Shown piece by piece: positions 1 to 12,084 of a stretch of 45,727 nt of DNA. The stretch is from Ignavibacteriota bacterium (GTDB lineage Bacteria; Bacteroidota; Ignavibacteria; UBA10030; UBA6906), in the NCBI GenBank assembly GCA_016218065.1, contig JACRFA010000075.1, positions 1 to 45,727 on the forward strand. The letters run 5' to 3'. Under the pieces are notes generated by a model that worked only from the letters and a program-made list of their open reading frames with translations, searched no databases and was not told the DNA's origin. Numbering within the stretch: position 1 is the stretch's first letter; each line of letters begins with the position of its first letter. The translations under genes were made by a program, and so were the position numbers.

Positions 1-3000
1 CCGCCTTCTACCATCGTGTCGGATGACTTCCACGACTCGCCGCTCAATACAGGGCTCTGGACGTTCGTCAATCCTCAGGCAGACGCAACACAATCGATCA
101 CTGGCGCGGGCACGACGGATGCTCTTTTGAATATCGTTGTGCCATCGGGTACACGTCATGACATCTACGATCAGGGCTACATCGCGCCGCGCATTATGCA
201 GGCGGCGAACAACACTGACTTCACTGTGGAAGCGAAGTTCCAGTCGACGTTCACCGCGGCATTCCAGCACGAGGGCATTGTAGTCGAGCAAGATGCGAAC
301 AACGTCATTCGGTTCGACATCTACTTTGATGGAACGAACACGAACATCTTTGCTGCATCGATGATCGGCGGCTTTGGTGCGCCGACCAATCACATTAACA
401 TCAATATCGGCAGCGGTGCACAGAACCCGGCGTACATGCGCGTCAACAGGACGGGGAATGTCTGGACGCTTTCGTACTCCTTGAACGGAACGACGTTCAC
501 ACAGGCAGGACAATTCACCTTGCCGTTCACGGTAACGCAGGTGGGCGTCTGGGGCGGCAACTCGGGCACGAACCCGGCGTTCACGTTGCTGTGCGACTAC
601 TTCTTTAACACTGCCTCGCCGATCGTTCCCGAAGATCCGACCGGACCGCCTGCACCGCCGAGCATTACGCAGCAGCCGACAAATCAGACGGTGAACGAAG
701 GACAGACAGCAACATTCACCGTGGCAGCGACGGGTAATCCCGACCCGGCGTATCAGTGGCAGAAGAACAACGTCGATATTAGCGGCGCAACGAACGCGAG
801 CTACACGACACCGGCAACGGTGTTCGCTGACAGCGGCGCAACGTTCCGCTGCGTCGTGAGCAACTCACAAGGCACGGTCACAAGCAACAGCGCGATTCTC
901 AATGTGAATCGTGTTGGTCCGACGATCACGCAGCACCCTGCCAACCAATCTGTTCAGGCAGGTCAAACGGCAAACTTCTCCGTCACAGCGACGGGAAGCC
1001 CAACACTCGCCTATCAGTGGCAGAAAAATAACGTGAACATCGGCGGCGCAAGCACGTCCAACTACACGACCCCGGCAACAGTTGCCGGCGACGATGGATC
1101 GACGTTCAGATGTATCGTGTCGAACGCCGCCGGTACGGTGACGAGCAACTCAGCGACACTCACGGTCATCACCCAACCTGCCGGCACAATCGTCTCTGAT
1201 GATTTCCACACCGGCACGTTGAACAACTCGCTCTGGACGTTCACCAATCCTAACACGCCGTCAACACTCAGTTTCACCGGCATGGGGACGAGCGATGCGT
1301 TGCTTTCGATCGCCATTCCCGGAGGAGGCTCGGGCCACGATGCGTGGACGGGCGGTAATTTCGCTCCGCGCATTATGCAGACGATCACCAACGGAGACTT
1401 CCAGGCTGAAGTGAAGTTCCAATCTACGCCGAGCAGCGCATACCAGATACAGGGCATCATTGTCGAGCAGGATGCAAACAATTATCTGCGGTTTGATTTC
1501 CTGCATATTGGATCTGGCCTGCGTGCATACGCTGCAAGCTTTGTGGGCGGCAACCCGACTCAACGGATCAACGTTGCTACAACAAGCGCCAGCAATCTCT
1601 GGTTGCGCGTGACGCGTACAGGCAACAGTTGGACGCTAGGCGTTTCGACGAATGGAACAACGTTCACGACTGCAGGCACCTTCTCGCACACGCTTACTGT
1701 GTCGAAGATCGGTCCGTTTGCAGGAAACGCGACGGGAGCAACCGCTCCCGCATTCACGGCGCTGATCGACTACTTCTTTAACACGGCGTATCCATCGAAT
1801 CCGGAAGATCCGGTCGCGCCGATCATCACAACACATCCAACAGACCAATCGGCAACACTCGGCAACACAGCAACATTCACTGTCGTCGCGTCAGGAGCTA
1901 GCCTCGCGTATCAATGGCAGAAGAACAATGTTGATATCGGCGGAGCAACTAGCTCGAGCTACACAACACCATCGACGGTGCAACCCGATAGCGGCGCTAC
2001 ATTCCGTTGCGTTGTAAGCAACTCGTTTGGGACCGTCACAAGCAACGTCGCGATGCTTCACGTACTGCCCCCGGCTGTGCCATCGACTCTTGTGTCCGAC
2101 GACTTCAGTGCGGCCACGCTGAACGGTTCGCTCTGGACGTATGTGAATCCTCTCGCCGACGCAACACAGTCAATGGTCGGCACAGGAACATCTGATGCAT
2201 TGCTGAGCATCGCGATTCCCGGCGGAACTGCTCATGATCTCTTCACCAATGGCTACCAGGTGCCGCGCATCATGCAGAACGCCAACAACACCGACTTCAC
2301 GGTCGAGGCAAAGTTCCAGTCGGTCCTCACGGCGCAATACCAGTCGGAAGGTATCGTTGTCGAGCAGGATGCCAACAACGTGATGCGGTTCGATATTTAT
2401 TTTGATGGAACGAATACGAATGTTTTCGCTGCTTCCTTCATCGGCGGATTTGGCTCGCCGACTACACACATCAACAGCGGCATCGCGGGCGGCGCACAGA
2501 ACCCGGCATATCTCCGCATCAACCGGGCCGGCAATAACTGGACTGTATCATACTCACTCAACGGAACAACCTTCACGCAGGCCGGCACATTCACACAGGC
2601 AATCACCGTGGCAAAGGTCGGTGTGTGGGGAGGAAATTCCGGGACCAACCCGGCGTTCACACTGCTGTGCGACTACTTCTTCAATAACGCATCGCCGATA
2701 AATCCTGAGGATCCAACCGGTCCGCCTGTTGCCCCGACGATTACGCAACAGCCGACGAATCAAACTGTGAATGAGGGACAGACTGCCGCGTTTATTGTTG
2801 CCGCCAACGGCAATCCATCGCCCACGTATCAATGGCAGAAGAACACCGTTGATATTAGCGGCGCAACGAATGCGAGCTACACAACTCCCGCAACAGTATT
2901 TGCCGATAGCGGCGCAACATTCCGCTGCATCGTCGGCAATTCGCAAGGCACGGTCACGAGCAACACGGCTATTCTCAATGTGAATCGTGTCGGCCCGACC

Positions 3001-6000
3001 ATTACACAGCATCCATCAAATCAGACAGTCACGGTCGGACAGACAGCGCAGTTTTCCGTCACTGCAACGGGAAGCCCCACGCTCGCGTATCAGTGGCAGA
3101 AGAACAACGTGGACATCGGCGGCGCGAATAGCTCAGGCTATACGACGCCTGCAACAGTACAGGGTGACAGCGGCGCGACGTTCCGCTGCATCGTTTCGAA
3201 TTCAATCGGAACGGTGACGAGCAATAACGCAATCCTGAATGTCAATTCGGCGGCGCCCGGTCAGCCGGTGTCCGACGATTTCAGCTCGGGTACGCTCAAT
3301 GCGTCACTCTGGACGTTCATCAATCCTGGTACGCCATCGACGTTGAGCTTCACCGGAACGGGAACATCCGATGCACGATTGTCGATTGCGATTCCGGCAG
3401 GCAACGCGCATGATGTGTACGCGAACGGAATCGAGGCTCCACGCATCATGCAGACAATCGGCAACGTGGACTTCACAGTTGAAGCGAAGTTCGAGTCCAC
3501 CATTGGTTCACGATACCAGTTGCAGGGTATGATCATCCAACAAGATCTGAACAATTTCATTCGAACAGACTTCTATCATGACGGAACGGGCATTCACATC
3601 TTTGCCGCGACATTTGTGGCAGGATCTCCGACTGTCAGGTTCGACGGACTTGTTCCTGCATCTGCAGCGTTGTGGTTACGCGTGAACCGGGCAGGATCCA
3701 ACTGGACGATTGGCTATTCGACGGATGGAACCTCATTCACGAATTCGTCGCCGTTCTCATTCTCGATGACGACGAGCGCCATTGGCGTGTTTGCGGGCAA
3801 CCAGGGAAACACATCGACGACGGCGCCTGCATTCACAATGCTGTGCGACTACTTCTTCAATGTCTCGTCGCCGATCAATCCCGAAGATCCGTCTGGCCCG
3901 CCGAGCGGACCGACCATTACACAGCATCCGAACGCTGCCGTTGTTGACGAAGGCGGGCGCGCAACGTTCACGGTCGTTGCGAGCGGTAATCCGTTGAACT
4001 ACCAGTGGCAGAAGAACGGCGTTAACATCAACGGAGCAACGAACGCGAGCTACGCCACGCCGGCAAATCTGCTCACTGAAAGCGGCAACAACTTCCGTTG
4101 CATTGTGAGCAATGCCCTCGGCACATCGACAAGCAATCAGGCTCTGCTTACGGTCAATTCTCTTACAGGTCCCGGTATCAATGTCTGGTATGGGACAACG
4201 GAGAACTTCGGCACCGTCGGCGATCCGATTCCATTTGTCAACATACTTGGCAACGCCTCCGACGCAGATGGAATTCAGAGCTTACGGTACACACTGAACG
4301 GCGGCTCAGCTGTTACACTCCAGACAAATGCTGACGGACGTCGTATTGACGAGGTGGGAAACTTCATAATCGAAATTCCGCGAACGTCGTTGAATACCGG
4401 AAGCAATGCAATTGTCATTACGATGACGGATAATCTCAATAACGTGACGACAAAGAATGTCACGCTCAACTACTCCGGCGGCGGCAACACGTGGCCGCAG
4501 TCGTACACCATCGACTGGAACTCCGTGACGAACATACTCAGCGTCGCGCAGCCCTCCGATGGCTTGTGGGCTCCGGATACAAACGGCGTCCGCGTCATGA
4601 AACCGCGGTACGACCGCTTGCTGACAATCGGCGAGCAGACGACATGGAGTAATTACGAGGTAAGCTTCCCGTTCACGGTGTATTCACTTGCCGCGGACGC
4701 GTTCAGCTTCCCAAGCAACAATCCGGGTGTCGGCGTCATCATGCGGTGGAATGGACACACAGACTCGCCGCTGTCGGGCGCCAATCCGAAGACCGGATAC
4801 TTGCCGCTGGGATCGATCGGGTGGTTTACGTGGTCGAATCCGACAACTGGCAACATGCAGTTGCTCGACAACAATGCCAATCCTGCAGCGAACGACTTGA
4901 GCGGGTTCAACATTACGTTCGGAACGCGCTACATGTTCAAGATGAAGGTGTACTCGGCCGGTGTTGGTCAGGCCCCGACGTACCGGTTGAAGATGTGGCT
5001 CGCGTCGCAGGCCGAACCCGGAAGCTGGAACATCAGCTTCACAGGTTCCGCGAGTGATCCGTCGGCCGGTTGTCTTGCACTGGTTGCACATGAGTGTGAC
5101 GTCAACTTCGGTAACATCACCGTCGTGCCGACCGTGTCGGCAGCGCGCCCCGTTCGCAGTCCTGATGACATCGTTGCAATGTATCGCTTCGGTGAAGGAT
5201 CAGGAAACACGATTCACGACGTGGCCGCTCAAGGCGAACCTGCTGAACTGACGGTCGAGAAACCTGAAGCAGCTTCATGGATCAACGGCGGTGGTATTGC
5301 GTTGAATATGCCTTCTGCTATTCAGTCCGCACAGGCAGGATTGAAGATTCTTCAGGCAGTGAAGACATCAAACGCTATCACTGTCGAAGCATGGTTGAAG
5401 CCGACGCTTGTTTCGCAATCTTCACCATTGCATTTCTTCAGCTTGGTGGAGAGAGATGGCGTTCGGCTGCTCGACGTTCAATCTACCATGAACAACGACC
5501 GCTCGGCAATCTCCTTTGAAGCGCAGATGCAGACAGCTGCCGCTTCAATGATCCAGCCGATCGGCTCGCTGGCAAAGGCCAACGGCTTGACTCATGTGGT
5601 CTTCACGCGTGATGCTTCAAGCGAGGCAACGTTGTACCTGAATGGTGAGCCACGCGCCAGCGGGTCACCGGTCGTCAACTTTGCCGACTGGAACGACGCA
5701 ACGCTTGTGCTTGGCGGCGATGAAAGCGGCTGGCTCGGTGAGTATCAATTAGTGGTCGTGTATAGCCGCGCCATCACAGCGGAACAGGTTCGCGTGCACT
5801 TCGAAGGCGGACCGGATGCAGAACTTGCGATGCCTGTGCCCACGAGCATGGCCCCAACCATGAACAACACCATGACGGTTGCTCCGGCGCTGCCGAAGGA
5901 GTTCGCTCTGTATCAGAACTACCCGAACCCCTTCAATCCGAGCACGACCATCAAGTTCGACTTGCCGAAAGACGAGAACGTGACGCTGACGCTGTACAAC

Positions 6001-6159
6001 ATGATCGGTCAGCAAGTCGCGACGCTCGTCAACGAGCGAAAGACTGCGGGCAGCTACTCCATCAACTGGAACGCGCAGAACTTCGCAACCGGCGTGTACA
6101 TCTACCGGTTCAAGGCAGGCAATTTTGTGCAGACAAGAAAGCTCGTGCTGGTGAAGTAG
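1..6159 (+). CDS. Giant secreted repeat protein with Ig-like and concanavalin-like modules and T9SS sorting domain (5' partial)
   Basis: The frame is open from base 1 (first codons read PPSTIV), so the gene begins upstream; the GTG at 16 is not a convincing start. Four ~200-aa modules begin with V-S-D-D-F at 16, 1192, 2092 and 3268 and resemble concanavalin-like/DUF1349 folds. They are separated by six Ig-like domains (YQWQKN ... FRCVVSN ... TVTSN). Next come another Ig/cadherin-like stretch (about 4165-4480), a concanavalin-like region (about 4490-5125), a LamG-type domain (about 5150-5810, MYRFGEGSGN) and the T9SS type A tail (about 5890-6156, QNYPNPFNPSTTI, ending RKLVLVK). By family knowledge this is an exported, surface-attached or released protein, perhaps carbohydrate-binding or adhesive. 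No catalytic motif is seen. A strong terminator follows. Confidence 0.9.
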   Translation, partial: PPSTIVSDDFHDSPLNTGLWTFVNPQADATQSITGAGTTDALLNIVVPSGTRHDIYDQGYIAPRIMQAANNTDFTVEAKFQSTFTAAFQHEGIVVEQDANNVIRFDIYFDGTNTNIFAASMIGGFGAPTNHININIGSGAQNPAYMRVNRTGNVWTLSYSLNGTTFTQAGQFTLPFTVTQVGVWGGNSGTNPAFTLLCDYFFNTASPIVPEDPTGPPAPPSITQQPTNQTVNEGQTATFTVAATGNPDPAYQWQKNNVDISGATNASYTTPATVFADSGATFRCVVSNSQGTVTSNSAILNVNRVGPTITQHPANQSVQAGQTANFSVTATGSPTLAYQWQKNNVNIGGASTSNYTTPATVAGDDGSTFRCIVSNAAGTVTSNSATLTVITQPAGTIVSDDFHTGTLNNSLWTFTNPNTPSTLSFTGMGTSDALLSIAIPGGGSGHDAWTGGNFAPRIMQTITNGDFQAEVKFQSTPSSAYQIQGIIVEQDANNYLRFDFLHIGSGLRAYAASFVGGNPTQRINVATTSASNLWLRVTRTGNSWTLGVSTNGTTFTTAGTFSHTLTVSKIGPFAGNATGATAPAFTALIDYFFNTAYPSNPEDPVAPIITTHPTDQSATLGNTATFTVVASGASLAYQWQKNNVDIGGATSSSYTTPSTVQPDSGATFRCVVSNSFGTVTSNVAMLHVLPPAVPSTLVSDDFSAATLNGSLWTYVNPLADATQSMVGTGTSDALLSIAIPGGTAHDLFTNGYQVPRIMQNANNTDFTVEAKFQSVLTAQYQSEGIVVEQDANNVMRFDIYFDGTNTNVFAASFIGGFGSPTTHINSGIAGGAQNPAYLRINRAGNNWTVSYSLNGTTFTQAGTFTQAITVAKVGVWGGNSGTNPAFTLLCDYFFNNASPINPEDPTGPPVAPTITQQPTNQTVNEGQTAAFIVAANGNPSPTYQWQKNTVDISGATNASYTTPATVFADSGATFRCIVGNSQGTVTSNTAILNVNRVGPTITQHPSNQTVTVGQTAQFSVTATGSPTLAYQWQKNNVDIGGANSSGYTTPATVQGDSGATFRCIVSNSIGTVTSNNAILNVNSAAPGQPVSDDFSSGTLNASLWTFINPGTPSTLSFTGTGTSDARLSIAIPAGNAHDVYANGIEAPRIMQTIGNVDFTVEAKFESTIGSRYQLQGMIIQQDLNNFIRTDFYHDGTGIHIFAATFVAGSPTVRFDGLVPASAALWLRVNRAGSNWTIGYSTDGTSFTNSSPFSFSMTTSAIGVFAGNQGNTSTTAPAFTMLCDYFFNVSSPINPEDPSGPPSGPTITQHPNAAVVDEGGRATFTVVASGNPLNYQWQKNGVNINGATNASYATPANLLTESGNNFRCIVSNALGTSTSNQALLTVNSLTGPGINVWYGTTENFGTVGDPIPFVNILGNASDADGIQSLRYTLNGGSAVTLQTNADGRRIDEVGNFIIEIPRTSLNTGSNAIVITMTDNLNNVTTKNVTLNYSGGGNTWPQSYTIDWNSVTNILSVAQPSDGLWAPDTNGVRVMKPRYDRLLTIGEQTTWSNYEVSFPFTVYSLAADAFSFPSNNPGVGVIMRWNGHTDSPLSGANPKTGYLPLGSIGWFTWSNPTTGNMQLLDNNANPAANDLSGFNITFGTRYMFKMKVYSAGVGQAPTYRLKMWLASQAEPGSWNISFTGSASDPSAGCLALVAHECDVNFGNITVVPTVSAARPVRSPDDIVAMYRFGEGSGNTIHDVAAQGEPAELTVEKPEAASWINGGGIALNMPSAIQSAQAGLKILQAVKTSNAITVEAWLKPTLVSQSSPLHFFSLVERDGVRLLDVQSTMNNDRSAISFEAQMQTAAASMIQPIGSLAKANGLTHVVFTRDASSEATLYLNGEPRASGSPVVNFADWNDATLVLGGDESGWLGEYQLVVVYSRAITAEQVRVHFEGGPDAELAMPVPTSMAPTMNNTMTVAPALPKEFALYQNYPNPFNPSTTIKFDLPKDENVTLTLYNMIGQQVATLVNERKTAGSYSINWNAQNFATGVYIYRFKAGNFVQTRKLVLVK

Positions 6160-6213
6160 CTTGAGGTAAGTGGATTTGGAAGCGGACTAGTGTTTTCCTC
6201 CTCCACCACACAC

Positions 6214-6246
6214 AAAGGGGAGCCTGAAGTTGGCTCCCCTTTTTTG
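6214..6246 (+). terminator. Rho-independent terminator after the giant T9SS protein
   Basis: An 11-bp perfect stem (AAAGGGGAGCC / GGCTCCCCTTT) with a 7-nt loop is followed by a run of T. It lies 55 bases after the upstream stop and between convergent genes. It could also stop pgi transcripts from the other side, though the T run there is shorter. Confidence 0.9.
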
Positions 6247-6263
6247 TTGATGACGCACGCGCG

Positions 6264-8775
<2,512 letters not shown>

Positions 8776-8798
<23 letters not shown>

Positions 8799-9465
8799 AG
8801 CCTCTTCCGTGCACGCTCATGATTTCTACTCGCGGATCGCGCTGCAGATACTTGCGCAGCTTTGAGATAAACACGTCCATGCTTCTGCTATTAAAGTAGC
8901 TGTCATCGCCCCAAATTGCCTTCAGCGCGACGTCGCGCTCGAGCGTTCGGTTGAGATTCATACAGAGCAGTCGAAGCAACTCGGATTCTTTGCCGGTGAG
9001 TTTCTGCTCGTCCTTCCCACACTTGAGCGTTTGCGTCTCGGAGTTGAATGAGAATTTGCCGAGCGTAAACTCACGGCGAGGCTGCTCTGATTCCGCAGGC
9101 TTTGTTGTGCGTCGAAGAACAGCCTGCACGCGCAGCAGCAGTTCCTCCATGCTGAACGGCTTCGTGATGTAATCGTCGCAGCCAATCTTGAATCCTTCGA
9201 TGCGATCGTGCTTCAGTGACTTTGCCGTGAGAAAGATAATCGGTGTTGTCTGGTCTTTCTCGCGCACTTCCTTCGCAAAGGTGAAGCCGTCTTTCTTCGG
9301 CATCATCACATCAACCAAACACAAATCGAATTTGTCCTGATGGTACGCAGCGATGCCATCGACGCCGTTCACGTTCAGCCGAACGTCGTAGCCATTCATT
9401 TCCAGCTGCTCTTTGAGAATGAAACCGAGATTCGGATCGTCCTCAAGAAGAAGAACTTTTTTCAT
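8776..9465 (-). CDS. OmpR-family response regulator
   Basis: Cytoplasmic DNA-binding partner of the kinase encoded just upstream. The receiver domain occupies 1-120 with acidic residues Glu8-Asp9-Asp10, phosphoacceptor Asp52 (CLVDVMMP), Thr80 and Lys102 (DDYITKPFS). A winged-helix Trans_reg_C domain covers about 130-228 (LTGKESELLRLL ... DVFISKLRKYL). The start overlaps the 3' end of the kinase gene by 23 bases, so the two are co-transcribed and probably translationally coupled. The overall look is like the RprY-type regulators of Bacteroidota. The 3' end overlaps the convergent exonuclease gene by 23 bases. A plausible target is the divergent PDZ/ABC operon (see TAAC repeats). Confidence 0.95.
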
Positions 9466-11173
9466 CTGTTCGGATTGGCAAAGTGATTTCGACAGTCGTA
9501 CCCTTGTTGGGTGTGCTCATGATTCGGACCGAGCCGCGATGCGCTTCAACCATCAGCTTCACATAACTCAGTCCCAGCCCAAAACCTTTCACGTCGTGCC
9601 GATTGCCGGTTGAGACGCGGAAGTACTTGTCGAATGCCCGCTTCGTATCTTCGCTCGTCATGCCGATACCCTGATCGCTAACACGAACGACCACATGCTC
9701 GCTGACATTTTCGGTGCTGATCTCGATCTGCGGCTGATCGGGAGAGTACTTGATCGCGTTCTCGAGAAGATTGTGCATGATGTTCGAGATGTGCACGGCA
9801 TCGCCATCGATGACATGCCGCTCGGCGTCCAGCGTTGTTGCGACATTTCCCTGTTTGCTCTCCACGTGCAGCATAATGTTGTCGACTGCCGAGGCAATGA
9901 CATCGTGGACGTTGATGGGCCCTAGCTCCAGCTCTGCACCTCCTTCCTCCAGTGTTGCCATCTGGAGAATTTTTTCCACTTGATGTCGCATGCGACTGTT
10001 CTCGTCCTGAATCACGGAACTGTAGCGCGCGGCTCGTTCGTTGTCGGAAAGAACATCCGTTCTCGATAATGCCTCAGCGGCAAGTGCAATAGTCGAGATC
10101 GGCGTCTTGAACTCATGCGTCATGTTGTTGATGAAGTCGACCATGTGCGACGCCATGCGCTTTTGCGTGAACACCGTTCTGATGGTGTAGCCGAATCCAA
10201 ATATCACCATCGAGATGAACACGCACGTCGCGGCAATCATCGGAGCGATTTGCTTCAGCACAAACATTCTCCGCTCAGGAAAGATGAGTGCAAGATCATT
10301 CTGCTCGGCAAACAGGTCGCCGGGGAAAAGCTGCGATCGGAACTCCGAACGCCGAAGCTGCTCGGCAAAATCGGACGAGTTCGCCAGCGTGACCGAATCG
10401 TTTGAGGAGATTACGCCGAACACGTACGGCGTCTCGATCCCCGATTCGTGCAATGCGCGAGCGGCGAAGGAATCAATCTTGCTCACACTCAACCGTCGCT
10501 CGATGGGCAATCCCTCAACAAAAATGAGTTTGTCGAACGCTTTGCGCACGGCTTCTTCACGTTCTCTTGTCGGCACGCCGCGCTGAATCGGAGCGTGGGT
10601 ATCGCTTGTCGCAACGCTGACGACAAACGACATGCTGTCTGCTGAGTATTGAAAGACCCGCGTCATGCCTGCGCGATGGACTGTGTCGATACGCGTCTCA
10701 TACGTGCCGGGCAACTTCATCGTGTCGATCAATATTGTGTCCGAGCCGCCGCCCGGATCGAACATACGCAGCCGAATGTGTTGAGGCTTTTCTACTCTGT
10801 AGCGAACGCGATTTCCCAATACTTCGAGCGGCGGTTTCTGAAGTTTCTCGCCGGGCGGAAGGAGATGGTCGAATTGCCTGGCTTCGACGCGTACCTCCCC
10901 TCCCGCGCTTCCTTTTCGTGCGCCGACCACCGCGATGGTTGTCTTGCGGCCATTCGCTAGGGGCGCACCGGCAAATGCGAGCTGCCGCGCAGTCTCGTCG
11001 CTCTCCAGCCGCTGAACTATCGATGCAAGCGCAGCCGACACATTCCGTTGAAACGCCTCCTCCCTTTGCTCGACTGTGTTCATCAGCAGATGAACCTGAA
11101 GCCAAATGAGTCCGACAAGCGCGACGGCGCTCAACGCGATGATCACGAGAATTGTCCGTGGGTTCAGTCTCAT
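9443..11173 (-). CDS. Membrane sensor histidine kinase
   Basis: Inner-membrane sensor, 576 aa. TM1 is at about 7-28 and TM2 at about 308-332, enclosing a ~280-residue periplasmic sensor region with no domain I recognise. No clear HAMP follows TM2. The H box is at 348-360 (FINNMTHEFKTPIS, His353), N box at 469-475 (LLENAIK, Asn472), G1 at 500-504 (DQGIG) and G2 at 530-535 (GFGLGL). All catalytic boxes are intact. The gene precedes and overlaps the response regulator. The signal sensed is unknown; divergence from an ABC exporter set suggests envelope stress or an exported substrate, which is inference. Confidence 0.95.
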   Translation of the reverse strand: MRLNPRTILVIIALSAVALVGLIWLQVHLLMNTVEQREEAFQRNVSAALASIVQRLESDETARQLAFAGAPLANGRKTTIAVVGARKGSAGGEVRVEARQFDHLLPPGEKLQKPPLEVLGNRVRYRVEKPQHIRLRMFDPGGGSDTILIDTMKLPGTYETRIDTVHRAGMTRVFQYSADSMSFVVSVATSDTHAPIQRGVPTREREEAVRKAFDKLIFVEGLPIERRLSVSKIDSFAARALHESGIETPYVFGVISSNDSVTLANSSDFAEQLRRSEFRSQLFPGDLFAEQNDLALIFPERRMFVLKQIAPMIAATCVFISMVIFGFGYTIRTVFTQKRMASHMVDFINNMTHEFKTPISTIALAAEALSRTDVLSDNERAARYSSVIQDENSRMRHQVEKILQMATLEEGGAELELGPINVHDVIASAVDNIMLHVESKQGNVATTLDAERHVIDGDAVHISNIMHNLLENAIKYSPDQPQIEISTENVSEHVVVRVSDQGIGMTSEDTKRAFDKYFRVSTGNRHDVKGFGLGLSYVKLMVEAHRGSVRIMSTPNKGTTVEITLPIRTDEKSSSS

Positions 11174-11222
11174 GGTTCAATATACGCGAAGCCTGACCCA
11201 TTTTCTTTCGTCTTCACATTTT

Positions 11223-11250
11223 TTAACACCGGCTAACACTCTTTAACTCT
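11223..11250. promoter_or_regulatory. Candidate response-regulator operator: three TAAC direct repeats, 10-bp period
   Basis: TAAC occurs at 11224, 11234 and 11244, in the contexts TTAACACC, CTAACACT and TTAACTCT. The period is exactly one helical turn. OmpR-family regulators bind tandem direct repeats on one DNA face with 10-11 bp spacing. The site lies between the divergent kinase gene and the PDZ/ABC operon, so it could control either or both. Assignment to this regulator is inference. Confidence 0.5.
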
Positions 11251-11312
11251 GAATCGAGCAACCATTCACATATCTTGTCGTCACACTCTTCATAACAACT
11301 CGGAGTCATATC

Positions 11313-12056
11313 ATGCATCGTCAGTTGATTTCACTTTTCGGTATCCTGCTTCTCTTGTTCGCGACAGAAGCATCTCCATCGCAAGTCATTATCAAGCGCG
11401 AGGCAGGGAAAGGCGCCATTGAAGAACAGCCGGTCGTACTCATGGAAGCCGGAGCAATCATGGTCATGAAAGATGGGAGTGTGATTGTCGATCACTTGCT
11501 GCCAAAGGATCGACTGCCAAAAGGAAGCCAAGCGGTCGATCTCAAAGAAGGCGACGTGATTCTCATGGCGAATGGAAAGAAACTCAAGAGTGCGAAAGAG
11601 CTTGAGGGATTTCATGCATCGCTAGCTGTCGGGGGCGAACTGAAGCTCGGCGTGCAGAGAGGCGACCAGAAATTCATAGTCGCTGTGACGAAAGCGGATC
11701 CGAAAGATCTTCCGCAGATGCGGATCAAGATCGGTGGGGGCGGCGGCGAAGATCTCGAGGCACTTCCCGCTGTGGGAGTAGTTCTGAAGTCACTCAACAA
11801 CAAGATTCTCGTGGACGCCAAGTTTCCCGATTCCACGTCGGCGCTCGCGTCGGCAAATGTCAAACAGAACGATCAGCTTGTTGAGATGAACAAGCATCGT
11901 ATCTCGACGATGAAGCAGCTGATGGACGACTATTCGGGTCTGCCGATTGGCTCAAAGGTCGAATGGAAACTGAAGCGCGGGAGCGAGACAATCACAGTGA
12001 ACTTCATCAAACCAAAGCCGCGTCAAGGCGTCATCCGGCGCGAAATCAAGAACTGA
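11313..12056 (+). CDS. Exported protein with two PDZ-like domains
   Basis: 247 aa. An N-terminal signal peptide (about 1-23, LFGILLLLFATEASPS) points to the periplasm. Two PDZ-like segments follow. The first is at about 60-130 (LKEGDVILMANGKKLKSAKEL) and the second at about 155-240 (VKQNDQLVEMNKHRIST...LPIGSKVEWKLKRG). No protease motif (HExxH or Ser/His/Asp arrangement) is visible, so this looks like a binding or scaffold protein rather than a peptidase. GGAG lies 8 bases before the ATG. It is the first gene of the five-gene ABC set; the next gene starts 28 bases after its stop. Its partner is unknown. Confidence 0.75.
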   Translation: MHRQLISLFGILLLLFATEASPSQVIIKREAGKGAIEEQPVVLMEAGAIMVMKDGSVIVDHLLPKDRLPKGSQAVDLKEGDVILMANGKKLKSAKELEGFHASLAVGGELKLGVQRGDQKFIVAVTKADPKDLPQMRIKIGGGGGEDLEALPAVGVVLKSLNNKILVDAKFPDSTSALASANVKQNDQLVEMNKHRISTMKQLMDDYSGLPIGSKVEWKLKRGSETITVNFIKPKPRQGVIRREIKN

Positions 12057-12084
12057 CATTGGCGATTCCTCACTTTGAGATGCG

